This document shows, in pieces, positions 52,961 through 64,000 of a stretch of 64,000 nt of DNA (position 1 is the first letter of the stretch; each line of letters opens with the position of its first letter). The translations under genes and the position numbers were made by a program. The notes under the pieces were generated by a model. The model searched no databases. It saw only the letters and a list, made by a program, of their open reading frames with translations, and had not been told where the DNA came from. This DNA comes from Stratiolaelaps scimitus (taxonomy: Eukaryota; Arthropoda; Arachnida; Mesostigmata; Laelapidae), in the NCBI GenBank assembly GCA_019614645.1, contig JABWDB010000030.1:868001-932000 (forward strand), given 5' to 3'.

Positions 52961-54860
52961 CCCTGAAACTGCTTAAAATCACTGAAACTGCTTTATCACA
53001 ATCACCACGTTCAAATTGCAAGTTCTCGATATTTTGGTTCTTCAGGAAAGCCAATTGCTACAAACTGCACTCTATCTGTACTTATGGGCACGGTTGCTAG
53101 CAGTGGTAAGGCTGTTCGGCTTTCCATTAACAGGGACGTCCCATGAGACATCACAAAAATCTAATATGAGAGAAGTTGCTAATTATTAATATGATTATGG
53201 TCACTACACCACACTCGCAGGAAATCCATCAACAATCGCCGCGTTATGTGATGCACTGGTCGAGGTGGCCCTTAGGGATCTCAGAATGTCGTTTATAGTC
53301 AAGGTCACAACTATCTAGTGTGCCAGGATTACCTGTAAGTCATACTTGAAAATTAGCAGATCAAACTATTGCTAAAATAAACAGTGCACTATTAAATGGT
53401 CTACGGCCGAATGTCAAAAACTGGTCGTACTTTCGGACTATATATTCAATATTCGATGACTTGTTTCTAAGACTAGTACACAATGCATATTGATTCACAT
53501 GTGCACGCAATCCATTGTGTACTTGCATATATAAATGTTTTATTTAAATAGTACCTTTGCCTATCAATAAAAATAAATATATAACAATATAGGTACACAT
53601 GATGTACAGAGATGAGGAACCTCCAATGGACAGTGCGGTTATTTTTCTAGACGAATTAACCTTAATGGTGGTTTCATTTGGTGTATATAGCAGTGGTTTC
53701 AATGGTGTATATAGCAGTTCCGTCAATAAACATTTGTTTGAATTTGAATTTTGAATTTGAATTTATTCCAGAAAATCTATAGATTTTATTTAGAGGTCAC
53801 AGGTATGTTATTCCGATTTTTGTAACATATTCAAGAACGAAAGTAGTTACAGGTGAAGCGCACCTTCAGCGAACTACCCTTAGTCATTGGACTTGCGGGT
53901 TTATACATGAAGTTAGTTACCCTATAGAAAACTTGTTGAAAATATGACTTTTGACCTTATCTTAAAGATACCTCTATAAAACTAGAAACGTTTCAAAAAT
54001 ACACCCTATAAAAATAATGTAGTAGCGAAATAGTGGGTTGGGCATAGTGTGCACAATATTTGTTATGACAAAGCGGACAGCGGAGGGCATCAAAGTGAAT
54101 TCTATTTTTGAAAGCAAACTAAATGAACTATAAGCAGTGGTTATTTCAGCAACAATCTATTATTACATAACTGTAATGATCATTACAATGACAAACATAA
54201 CTAACTAAGAGGCCTTTACTGTCCTATGAAAGAGCTTATGCTAAGACTTTACGGATTGCAAAACGACACATAAGAACTGAGGTTTTACGTCTTCCTCGGT
54301 CAGTTTGTATTGTAGTATACCGATATTTTATAGCCTCTAAGAGAAACAAGGAGATAGACCGTCCCACCAGCCATGTATTATAGTTTCACGTTATGAGGAA
54401 CCAGGTTGCAATCTCCCAAAGAAATTAACATCCATTTTGATGAAACTTGTAGGGCGTACCGCCCCACATAATGTGCATGCGGTTTCACTCCAAATTCAAA
54501 CTGTTTATTCACTGGTGAAATTAAACATCAGTGATAATGATATATTGATTAACTTAGACGTAAAGTCTAAATATCAATAAATTAATTTTTATCTCAGTTT
54601 TCCCACTACCAAAGACACATTTTATATCTCGGTATTTTTTCTTCCAGTTAAACTCGTAATTATACCAAACACCGGGTGTATATATGTCCCCACAAATAAA
54701 TCTTGAAAAAATATGTTACCCCATAAGAAAAAATAATAACAGAACTATATATAGATATATATATATAAATCGAGACGTCGATAGCAGGGATTGATCGGGG
54801 GACTTTATCTGAAGTGTAGTATGTGCAAGCGGCAATTACATCGCTCATGCAGATTTAGAC
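52961..54860. other. No gene recognised; small tandem repeats
   Basis: AT-rich. It contains two tandem copies of a 24-25 bp sequence GGTTTCAATGGTGTATATAG (about 53668-53717) and a run of GAATTT units (about 53737-53765). No coding motif was found. Confidence 0.5.
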
Positions 54861-57000
54861 ATGAAAAGCAACTTTTCCAAACAGCCTGAAGTACGTTTGG
54901 ACTTCTCAGCCCTGCGCAATGCCAGTAGGAGAAAGGTGGAAAAGCGTGGCGCCAATAGACCAAACGAGTGCAACACTGAATTCATGAGCTACATCGACTA
55001 CATAATAAGCCGTGTCAGAAATCTGCAGAAAGAATGTGCGTAATTTCGACGAGCTAGTGCAGCGACCCCAGCAACAGTGTGAATTTCACCTAGGACTGGA
55101 GATTTCGACAAAAGAACCAGCTTACACAGAAGAGGGACGCTCTATACCACTACTGACCGGGATAAAATACTTCAGAAACGCGACCAGATTGCGCGGTGTC
55201 AGAGGTCACTGTACCAGAATTTCAGAAAGAATGCAGAGAGGCGGATAAATCATTGCTAGGCTGATGCGAAAGCAGAAAGATCGATGTCATAAACTCAATC
55301 CGCACGCACCGCGATTTCATCAATATAGGGTGCCACTCATATACGACAAACATCTGAGGTCGCCGAGTCTTTCGCAAAAGGTATGACACGTCGCGTTTCA
55401 ACTTTTTATAGGCACAACGATACTGACCTCGTTGCCCTAGGGAAACATGGGCGAACTCAATGGAAGCGACCCGACGGTGAAACCCATAGAAAACCGGCAA
55501 AGCGAGGCGACCTCGAGGATAACTAACGCCTCCGATCCATCGACCGGCATGGTCAAGAGGGGTCCACCACTTGCGAGAATGCCGCCCTTGGACTCCACAG
55601 TACAAACGGAACAGGGACAACAGAGGAGGACGGAGCGAAACGGAGGCAGCCCGCCTCACCCTCAAGAGGCGATATATGTCGTCCCATGGAATTGCAAAAG
55701 CATCTCGACCTCACTGCAGCTATTACCCAAAACCGCTACACAACCCATCGACCTCGTAATATCGGCTGAGTAGCCGTCCTCTCCAATCTTCGCCTGGACA
55801 CTATGAAACCGCTCAACGCTGAATACAACTGTGTAGTAATAGAGGGAGAACAAGTGGATATAATCGCTATATGAACACACACGAGCTGGTGGAGAAATTG
55901 CTTAGGTGCCGCTACTTATTCCGGGGAAAATCTGCAATTCTTGCCAGCGACTTCAACACCAAAACGGACCGCCGCTCAAGCCCAGTAATGGCTATCTGCC
56001 CAGTTAAACCCAAGGATCTGCTGGACCGCTTCAGAAATATCTTAAGAGCGAGAGAGAATCCTCGACAGCTGAAGTGGTGGAACCGCTTTTAATTTGCCTA
56101 ACCATGAATAATGCGGACCCAACGGCATATATGTATTATAAACATATAAAAGGAGCGATATCCTTTGCATCCAGTGCATCATGATCGTGATCCCTAAGCG
56201 TAAAAGAAACCCCGCCAACAGAGTTGTGTCTACAAACTGCGCTCGAGCCTAGTCGCTAGCCGGTTAAGCTGGTTTCTTTTTTCTCTTTTCACCTACCACA
56301 AAACGGCTTCCGTGGTGCCAGATCGTCAACCACAGCATGCTGCATACTACTATTATATATGAAATAGAGAAGAGGCTTTAGCAGCCTAAATAGTTCCTTT
56401 TCCCCACATTTATTGACTTTAAGGAGCCTTCGACTCGTACTCAAGAATCATCGCCTTGAGTAAAACCTTCCAAGACCCGGGTTTCACGCAACGTAACCCA
56501 ATTATTTTGGAGGACGGCGTCGCTAAACACAACCGGGCGACACAGGCAACAGGGTTTGGGATAATCTAAACCCACAACTGTTATTCCCGCTTGTTTCAAA
56601 CAAAGACTCCAGTGAAGGTGGTCATGTATGGAAATTACCTCGTTTTATACACCAGGAGAAGATATTCTCTACAGCAGGAACTGGCAACATTGAACATCTA
56701 TGTTGCTAAGGTTGGCCTACAAATAAATAAAGCAAATATAGAAGCGATAAAGTACAGAATAGGGGAAAGCTAACCGACTCAGACTCATTTCGTCTAGACG
56801 GCTTACCGTCAGGAATTATATATCCTTTACATACCATGGCCTGATTAACGACAATGAGTAAGTCATCTGGGCAACACATCGAAGATCGAGTCAGTCCTAA
56901 TCAATAAACTTCAAACTCTCGTCGGCGAGGGCCGTCTAGCTCCTCACCTCGAAGATTTCAGCTACAGCTGCATACGGAATAAGACCAGCCTGGAAAGGTA
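54861..57000 (+). pseudogene. Decayed plus-strand non-LTR retrotransposon G
   Basis: Short frames give a plausible order. A charged gag-like frame comes first (54861-55043). An endonuclease start follows, IYVVPWNCKSISTSLQLL (about 55668-55725), then ILASDFNTKTD (about 55938-55970, the GDFN block). RT blocks are QNGFRGARSSTTAC (about 56290-56340, frame-shifted), FIDFK (about 56408) and YGNYLVLYTRRR with NIYVAKVGLQINKANIEAI (56591-56773), where the catalytic YADD is replaced by YGNY. Stops and frameshifts abound. Clade is uncertain. Confidence 0.6.
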
Positions 57001-57131
57001 CTGACGGCCACAGACCTAGGTAGGTGTTTTTGAAGCTGGTTTTGGGTCTTCACTCGACGACGCGCAACCGACTCTTGTACCTTCTGGCTCGGACCCCGAC
57101 TTTCATCGAGGACCTCCAAATCATGTACAAC

Positions 57132-57656
57132 CTAGACAAGACCGATACCCACCTCGACCTCATCGAGAAACAAAAACGATGTGGCGCTATGTTGCTTGAT
57201 TGCCGACTTGGCGGCGCCTTTACGAACCTTATAGTTGCAGTTTTCGAATCTGTTTTGAGCGCGCTTACAGTTTTCTCGGAGTTCAACAAGTGCGCGGAGG
57301 GATGCACGACTGTTGATAGCTTTTTGAAGGGCCAGGTGCGCCAGCTCAACAAACAACTTCTGTAGGCGACTGTTTGATGTACAGACGTTGGAGGCGGTGT
57401 TGATGTTGAATAGGAAGGGTGTAGGATGCCTGCAACTTTTCTTCGCTTGAAGCATCGGCGTACACAAGATTCCAGGTTTGTAATTGGTTCTCCCTAGGCG
57501 TCTCAGGTACATGAGTTTTCTCGGTGAGGGGACAACGTGCTTAAGGCCGGTGTTGATTGTGCAAGTGGCGGCATGGTCGTTGATGGCAAGATCGAAAACG
57601 TCTCTGCCGGCAGCTCGCATGTCAGTATATAGGTGGCCAATGGCACGAGGTAGCAA
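57132..57656 (-). other. Unclassified 174-codon open frame
   Basis: A fairly long open frame beginning MLPRAIGHLYTDMRAAGRDV, basic in its second half (SRASLRALVELRENCKRAQN). I recognise no domain. The opposite strand is also open (57024-57365). It lies between non-LTR relic G and the mariner element, and may be retroelement sequence of another family or a chance frame. Confidence 0.25.
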
Positions 57657-58092
57657 GAGCCTGAGGTGATGAGTTTTTCAAAACCATTTCCGTACAGAAA
57701 TCTTCAGCTCTAAAGCGCCAAAACCAGTTTCGACAGTTACCTTTGGATAAAGCAAATTCCCCTTCTGCTTCACCAGAATCTTCGTGGTCCCAGCAGCATT
57801 CTTCCTAGCACGACAGTAACGAAGAACAACGTCGCTATGCACGTTTTCGGTCCCATGTTCGATCGTTTAGGCAACTGCTACTAATGCGCCCAGACAAAAT
57901 GTAGCCAGATTGGCTGCTGCAGGTTTGATTCGTAAAAATGCTCGCCGAATTTGAAATCCAATTCATGTTAAGGAAACTACAGAATTTCAAATATGCCACC
58001 ATGTACTTATGCACCAACTTACTACAAACATACGAACTTTAATTATTATACACGCTTTAGCGCATAATAATAATTTTAATTTTCAAAAAATA

Positions 58093-59376
58093 TTAGGGAA
58101 TTCCTTTCAAACTTTCGCCTCTTTAAATACCAATAACTTTTGAACTAAATGAGTTAGAACAAAGATATTTTGGTATGAGTTAGAGGTACTCCCCAGCTTT
58201 ATTGACACACCGATTTCAGCGCTCTGGGAGTTTAGAGATAGCCAAATATTTACCATTTGCATTTCCATATATAATTTCGTTATCTATTGCTTCTTTGAGT
58301 AAGTCGACGTTTGCATATGGAACCCCACCTATTGCCCTTTTTAATGCATGGAAACAAGCATAATCACATGGGCTTAAATCAGGAGAATATGGGGGTTGAT
58401 GCCATCGCTCAATATGGTTCCCCTCCATCCAGGCCGTAATTTCAGTAGTGCGGTGAGGCCTTGCATTGTCGTCGAGTAGCCACACTAGGCGCTGCCGATC
58501 CCCACGCAATTTGTTCATCAATCCTTTCAAGAAGCCGAGATACAGGGGAGCATTGAGTTTTTCGTTTGCCGCTAATATTTCGTAATAGCAAACACCCTTG
58601 ATATCCAGAGCGAGTAGCATCAACACCTTTCGTCCGATCTATCTGGCACTGCCACAGACGTTGCTGCTTCACCTTGTCGGAGCCACTGTTTTGCTTGGTC
58701 CTTCTCAGGGGGTCTATGTAGGCTAACCCATGTCTCGTCTATCGACACGATGTGTTCTAAGCGACTGGTTTGTTGCCTATAAGTCTTCAAATTAGATGTC
58801 GAACACTCCACACGCATTTTCATCTGCTCAACACTCCGTTTATGGGGAACCCATTTTGCATTGATTTTCTTCATGTTCAGTATATTGGTGATAATTCTAT
58901 AACACGTAGTCCGAGAAATCCCAGTTTCAACCGACAAAGACTTCATGGACTAAGCTCTAGTTTGCTCGAAACCTGCCTTGATTCTTTCAATCCGTTCGTC
59001 CCTTGCCGCACCTGATTTGTGCTCCCCACCTCGATGGTCATCGGTGTCCATATCTCGACTGTTAAATCGCTTGCACCAACTTTGCACCGTTCGCAGGCAT
59101 AAGGCAGACCTGCCGTACGCGTTCACTAATTCTCGATGGATTTCAGCAGGAGGGTGTTTTTGGAGAAACAAAAACTTGATGTTTTCCCGTTGATTTTTGG
59201 GGGAATTTGAACTTTTTGCTGCAGCGTCCATCTTTCTGATCGTATCGAAACCACTTAGTGTTCGAAAGGAAGCCACGTTCCTGCCGCGTGCCCACACCAA
59301 AAATCAACGCATTATATCGCGTAGTTCGGATTGCGCGCCATTCGAAAGGCGCGAAGGTTTGAAGGGAATTCCCTAG
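58093..59376 (-). mobile_element. mariner element, full length with inverted termini
   Basis: A 1284 bp element flanked by TA on both sides. The terminal inverted repeats are TTAGGGAATTCCTTTCAAAC on the left (58093 onward) and, inverted, CTAGGGAATTCCCTTCAAAC at the right end (to 59376). They extend to about 28 bp with a few C/T differences. It contains one minus-strand transposase gene with a stop and a frameshift. Ends and target site are therefore intact while the enzyme is not. It could be moved only if a related enzyme were supplied. Confidence 0.9.
58216..59231 (-). pseudogene. mariner transposase, D,D34D type (copy 2)
   Basis: Starts at the ATG at 59229-59231 (MDAAAKSSNS) and spans about 338 codons, close to the usual ~345. 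Paired helix-turn-helix regions (VNAYGRSALCLRTVQSWCKR; GISRTTCYRIITNI) are followed by WVPHKRS. The catalytic triad is complete: SIDETWVSL, LLDDNARPH and YSPDLSPCDYACF, with 34 residues between the last two. Lesions: an in-frame TAG at 58950-58952 and a one- or two-base frameshift near 58630. The same TAG in the same 20-base context occurs in the copy at 22.7-23.8 kb. Confidence 0.9.
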
Positions 59377-62300
59377 TATCTTTTGTCCCACCTGCGAGGT
59401 GTAGAACATTTCGAGAAAACACAATGAGGTAATGTTGCGGATAGCTTACAAGCTGAGAGAGAGTGTTACGAAGTACCAAATATTTGCAGCCCCGATCCAT
59501 TCCAGACCAATTAAGCCAGCTATCGATGCCAGGAAGATGCTCAACGAGATGACAGCAAACCTGCTTGCATCGTATTGGGATTGTGATGAGTTTATGGCTT
59601 ACCCTCAACTGTCTTTCCGTGGCACATCTCGGTATCATTTACTTGCTACCGGGATTGTGAGCTAAAACACAAACAACAACATTCGGTAAACAACTGGACC
59701 AAAATCAGAAGTAAAGCTCTGGGCCTCTTTAAGACCACCCGTGCCGTGCAAAGCAACAACTAGGTGAATTATCAGAAGCGCAAAACGTAAGCTACTGAAC
59801 ACCATTGGCTCAGTATTGAGCCTTTTTATTGTCATTATTATGTCTTTTAAACCATCACCAACAACCGGAAGAAAAAACAACTAAGCTAATGACGTTGTCC
59901 ATACCTAACATGTTAAATAATAATTCACTAAGTACTATTACATTGATGAATAAATTTGTGAAGAATGAGCCGCCGCGAGTAGGAGACATATGAACTACCA
60001 ACAAGTTGTTAAGTTGCATTTTATGCCCAAAACCTGGAAATTGAGGATTACTATTAATGTACTGGCACTCCAAAAATACAAAAGAGTAATATCAAATTTT
60101 ATGATTATTATTACTACTATGACAAATAATAAATAAAAGTAATAGGGCCACGACGGCCCCTGTTAGAATTAAATCTAGACGTGTCGCCACCATGTATATA
60201 TATATGATACTTCTATCCATCTATTAAGCACAACCCGTATTTATATGAGCAAGCGTAGCTTGGACCGCTCAAACTACGAGACACCGTACGCCCCTACGAT
60301 TAGCGCAGCCAATGAACAAGCAAAGTTTGTCCACCCCTTTCCTCAGTCATACAAAAAGCTGCGTCGTCTATGCATTGAGTGCCCAAAACGCGTAACCAGT
60401 GTAACAAGAGAGCGTAACTCGCGGATGAACAGAAAACAATGGGAATTGTTCACAAAGCGCATACCATATCTATCTGTCTATTACTGTCGTTAGTTGTTCA
60501 TGCTGTTTCCACTGCTGCAGCTGTTCAGTTCCTGTTGCGGCCTTTAGTGCAGCCTGGGTGGGCCGGTGCATCGCAAGTGGCTCAACCAAAATCGACGAAG
60601 CTCCAGTAGCTAACAGCAGTGGGACAGCTTGGGTTTCTCGACCTCACCAACTGAACTGAACAGAGGGAGAGAGACACGAAAATACCGAATAGGAAGAAGG
60701 ACCAATGGCAATGAGAATGAAAGCCTTTGGTCCTTCTTTTGTCCTTTTTGGATAATGGCAAGCCCTTATTCATGATTAGGTATGGATTCCTTTAACAAAG
60801 GCTCCGTTAAGAGAAATGGGGTTTTGATGAGCTTTAAGACGAATTGCGTTTGAGCTAAGTAAGTTGGGGCGTCGACAGGGGATATTATATGCTGTTTCAG
60901 CATAATAGAGGTGAATGTGCCGCTAATGTAATGAATATTGCGATACAACATGCCAGTATGATTATTTTGATAATACCGTGAAATATAAATATTACTTAAA
61001 TATAATTTTTTTTCTGGCCAAATTTTAATTATTTGCAATGTTATGTGTCCTTATAGAGAATTAGTTACTATTAGATTTTTAAAAGCATAGCATAAGTTTG
61101 AGGATAATTTACTTGAATTCGATATTTAATTCCTGCGGATTAAAATTCGTCGCTCTAGTCCCAGTCGTTCTATGCTTCTTTTTCAGATCACACTTATTAT
61201 AACAACTCGTTCGAATAAAATATTCTCATAGTGGTAAAAGCTTCTCATCTGGGACTCCATGGGAAGAAGTGATTTGTCCCCTGCATATTTCGCATGGATT
61301 CTTATTTCACTATATGTAGTCTACTCTGAGCGATACTGCCTGTAAAATAAGGTGCTCAGCAAACACATTCTCATATCATATTCTAATTATCATTTGTCTC
61401 ATGTCCATGCTCTGTAAGCTCTGTCCTGCACAATTAAAATATTGAAAAATTCTATCCTCTAAATGTCAGTAAAAAATATATAATAGTAGTAAGCATGAAG
61501 GAAACTGAACAAGAGCAATGTAGGTTCGGCCGCACTTGTTTATCTGAACAAACCACTCACTGAAAAACATTGAGAAATAGCGACTGTGTTTTAAGATTTT
61601 TATAGCTAATTACACACTTTCATACTAAGCACTATCACTATATGCCTTCATACAAAAAATCAACTCGGGCGACGAAACTTTGCGTGGTGCGGTGTAAAGC
61701 GGGAAGCCCGCTGAAAGGTTTGAGGCTACCGTCTTCCTGAATTCGTGATCTGAGCCAAATCATCTATGTTATTAGTGACAGCTAACAGTCGATACATATT
61801 CTGCCGCCAATTCTGCTGTTCGAGAAGAAGCCCGGGATGGTCAAGACAAAAAGCCTGTTCGAGTGTGGCAACGAAACTGTGCCCACTTCCGTCTTAGTAA
61901 AAATCAAGTAAATATTCTGTTTTAATTTTAGTTACGTAAATAAATATTACTCTATGTCAAAAATTTCCCTTGGCATTTCATTTGATGTTCCTTCTCCAAA
62001 TTATTAAAAGGTAATTAATTTGGTAACATTCTATTTGTGCACAAAAGCCAAAACATACGCCTAGAATTTTCGAGCCGTCTTCGGTTGGCAGCAACACTAA
62101 AATTTGAAAATTCGGGATCATTATCCCAAATGGATACATATATAATATATACTGAGCTCGCTCTTAGGAGTTGTTTTAGTACACTAGTCTCATACTACCC
62201 TGTAGAGATGTGTTTCCAGCAACGATTTGGTGATGATAGTTTCAAAAGCTAAAAAAATAATTTGATGAGTATGGGAGAAACCCAAATTGAACAAATTAGC

Positions 62301-64000
62301 CATTCTAAAGAGATTTCTAGATTTTCATAGAATTCCCAACTCACAGAAGTTCTCTCTAGAGGCTACCTTTGTACTGTTTAATCTCAAGGTCAGTCTAACG
62401 CCATCATACGGAGTATTGGTCATTTGGCCTAACCTCATAGCCACTGAACTCGACATCCTAACAGCAGCCTTTTGAGCACTATTAGAAATTCATAGGTAAT
62501 CGGATGGACCTCAGCATCAGGCTTACCTTGCATTCAACTCTTTTTGTTCTGACAAGGTTCAACCTTCCTGCCACATCTGCGTACAAGGAGCATCTTGAAT
62601 CCGGGAAAACAAGAAGGATGACGAAAGCCGATGGTCTTTGGAATGCGTGCCTTATACTTACTGACTAATACCTGGAAAATAGTGTCAGTAGAGCCGTCAT
62701 TTATTGCTACGGTTTTCAATTCGCGGTTCCATTTTCTGACGAATTGATTCAATATACAAAGTAAACCTAGTAAACATATACAGTATAAGGTAGACAATAT
62801 AAGCACATCCATACATAAACAATATAATTATTCGTTCATAGCGTCATCAGCATGAAATCCATGCGCTTAGTCAGCTTCGGATGATCACCACCTTACTTTT
62901 TGCACAGCCAAAAGGATCGTATATTTAGTCGGAATTGAATATATCAGGATACCTGATGTCTATGCAGCAAAAAGCAAAGCAATAACCTAAGTCGAAAGAC
63001 ATTGCTCACTAGTCACTTCGCTTGTCGAAGATATCAAGATGTGGCTTGCTTTGGTGCATCTGCTTCGTGCAAGGCCTGTCAAGACTACCTGTTTCATCTG
63101 TAATACATATATATATATATATACATATGGTGGTATCTGTCGACCAATCCCCATATCGCACATGAAGCAAATAGGGTTCGAGCATACCAGCAGAAATGTC
63201 CAATGAACCAACTTTTCCTGAACACTAGGCTCTCGTAAAGCGTGACTTCCGGACAACTATTTCCGGGATCAGTTGGGTTGCTTAGTCGAAACGAACAGGA
63301 TGGATGAAACGTAAGGAAACGATCAGATCAGAACGCTCAGATCAGTATGAGTCGAAATCAAGCAATGCGAGATAGGATTTTAGTCTCTGTGGCTGGCTGG
63401 ACCCCTTGACTGAGTGAGTTTACCTGTAACCTAACTAATTTTAACACACAAAAATCGTTGTTGAGAATCTAAGCTTTCTAGCTTTTATAAAGCATATGCA
63501 TATATACAAAATTTGCAAACGAAATTGTCTAAGTTCTACTTCCACGAAATCAGTTGTCGCGACTGCCGTTCCACAGGCAGAATTGCCCCTTTTGTTAAAT
63601 TGTAGACAAATAAAGCGCACGTTTTCTTGGGAACATCCATGTACGAACTTCTACATCGTTGACTTCATTAACACACTTATATTATTTTTTGGAATGTCAT
63701 CAGCAAAGATTATGTCTTTGCTTGAAGTTCTGTTTGATTCAATTAGTGAGTTATAATTATCGTCTCGAGAAACTCCAACTCCTCTTCAACGTCGATATAT
63801 ACAGCCGGTACAAATTTGTTGTCGGCTGTATATGTTGTGATGTATTTTTGAAGATGCACTGAGATTAAATAAAGTCACAAAATCGTATGCTGCGAATGAA
63901 ATTATTAATCTCGTTAATACACTGCTATTTCTCACGCATATTGAAGTTTGTAACTTTGTGCGTATTTACGGTACTGCATTCTACCTAACATCGTCTAGAC
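59377..64000. other. No gene recognised
   Basis: About 4.6 kb of AT-rich sequence. Frames of up to 108 codons occur on both strands but none shows a motif I know. It contains a (TA)n run at about 63103-63121. Host regulatory or single-copy sequence cannot be excluded. Confidence 0.45.
63103..63121. repeat. (TA)n microsatellite
   Basis: About 19 bases of uninterrupted TA dinucleotides. Confidence 0.9.

Overview
This is a eukaryotic, intergenic window made almost wholly of transposable elements in several stages of decay. No host exon, rRNA gene or functional tRNA gene could be recognised. The families seen are R1-clade non-LTR retrotransposons, Jockey/CR1-type non-LTR retrotransposons, a K02A2.6-type Ty3/gypsy element, mariner and Tc1 DNA transposons, and tRNA-derived SINEs. 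Together with AT-rich spacer DNA they point to an arthropod, most likely an insect. R1-clade elements are characteristic of arthropods; this is inference, not proof.

Layout. 1-2.4 kb: a Tc1-like relic. 2.43-5.85 kb: two head-to-tail copies of an unrecognised composite repeat, each with a G-quadruplex-type head, three diverged ~130 bp subrepeats, an array of short hairpins with GNA triloops (177 bp higher-order period) and a long terminal palindrome. 6.8-7.4 kb: a deleted mariner. 7.98-11.95 kb: R1-like element A, 5'-truncated, with a 9 bp target-site duplication (TSD). 12.6-16.8 kb: a gypsy relic in which an internally deleted R1-like element D separates gag from RNase H/integrase. 17-22.5 kb: featureless. 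22.5-32.8 kb: SINEs, a mariner pseudogene and scattered reverse transcriptase (RT) scraps. 33.2-35.9 kb: a decayed Jockey-type element E. 36-37.1 kb: an apparent gag/endonuclease/RT chimera. 38-38.8 kb: a mariner scrap. 39.19-39.79 kb: a Tc1 foldback element with TA target sites.

39.8-53 kb is the centre of interest, a three-level nest. A decayed R1-like element C (minus strand) is split in its gag gene by a Jockey/CR1-type element H (plus strand). H is split by a nearly intact R1-like element B (minus strand, about 6.2 kb, 28-nt poly(A), 11 bp TSD, complete 1004-residue ORF2) and, just after its YADD catalytic codons, by a tRNA-derived SINE with a 6 bp TSD. Both insertions into H leave its reading frame in register on either side. 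B is therefore young and is the best candidate for a recently active element.

54.9-57 kb: a plus-strand non-LTR relic. 58.09-59.38 kb: a full-length mariner with terminal inverted repeats. It shares an in-frame amber codon with the mariner 35 kb away. 59.4-64 kb: nothing recognised. Three different R1-like elements keep the same ORF1/ORF2 junction, a stop codon, one base, then the start codon (TAG G ATG or one-base variants). This suggests coupled termination and reinitiation.
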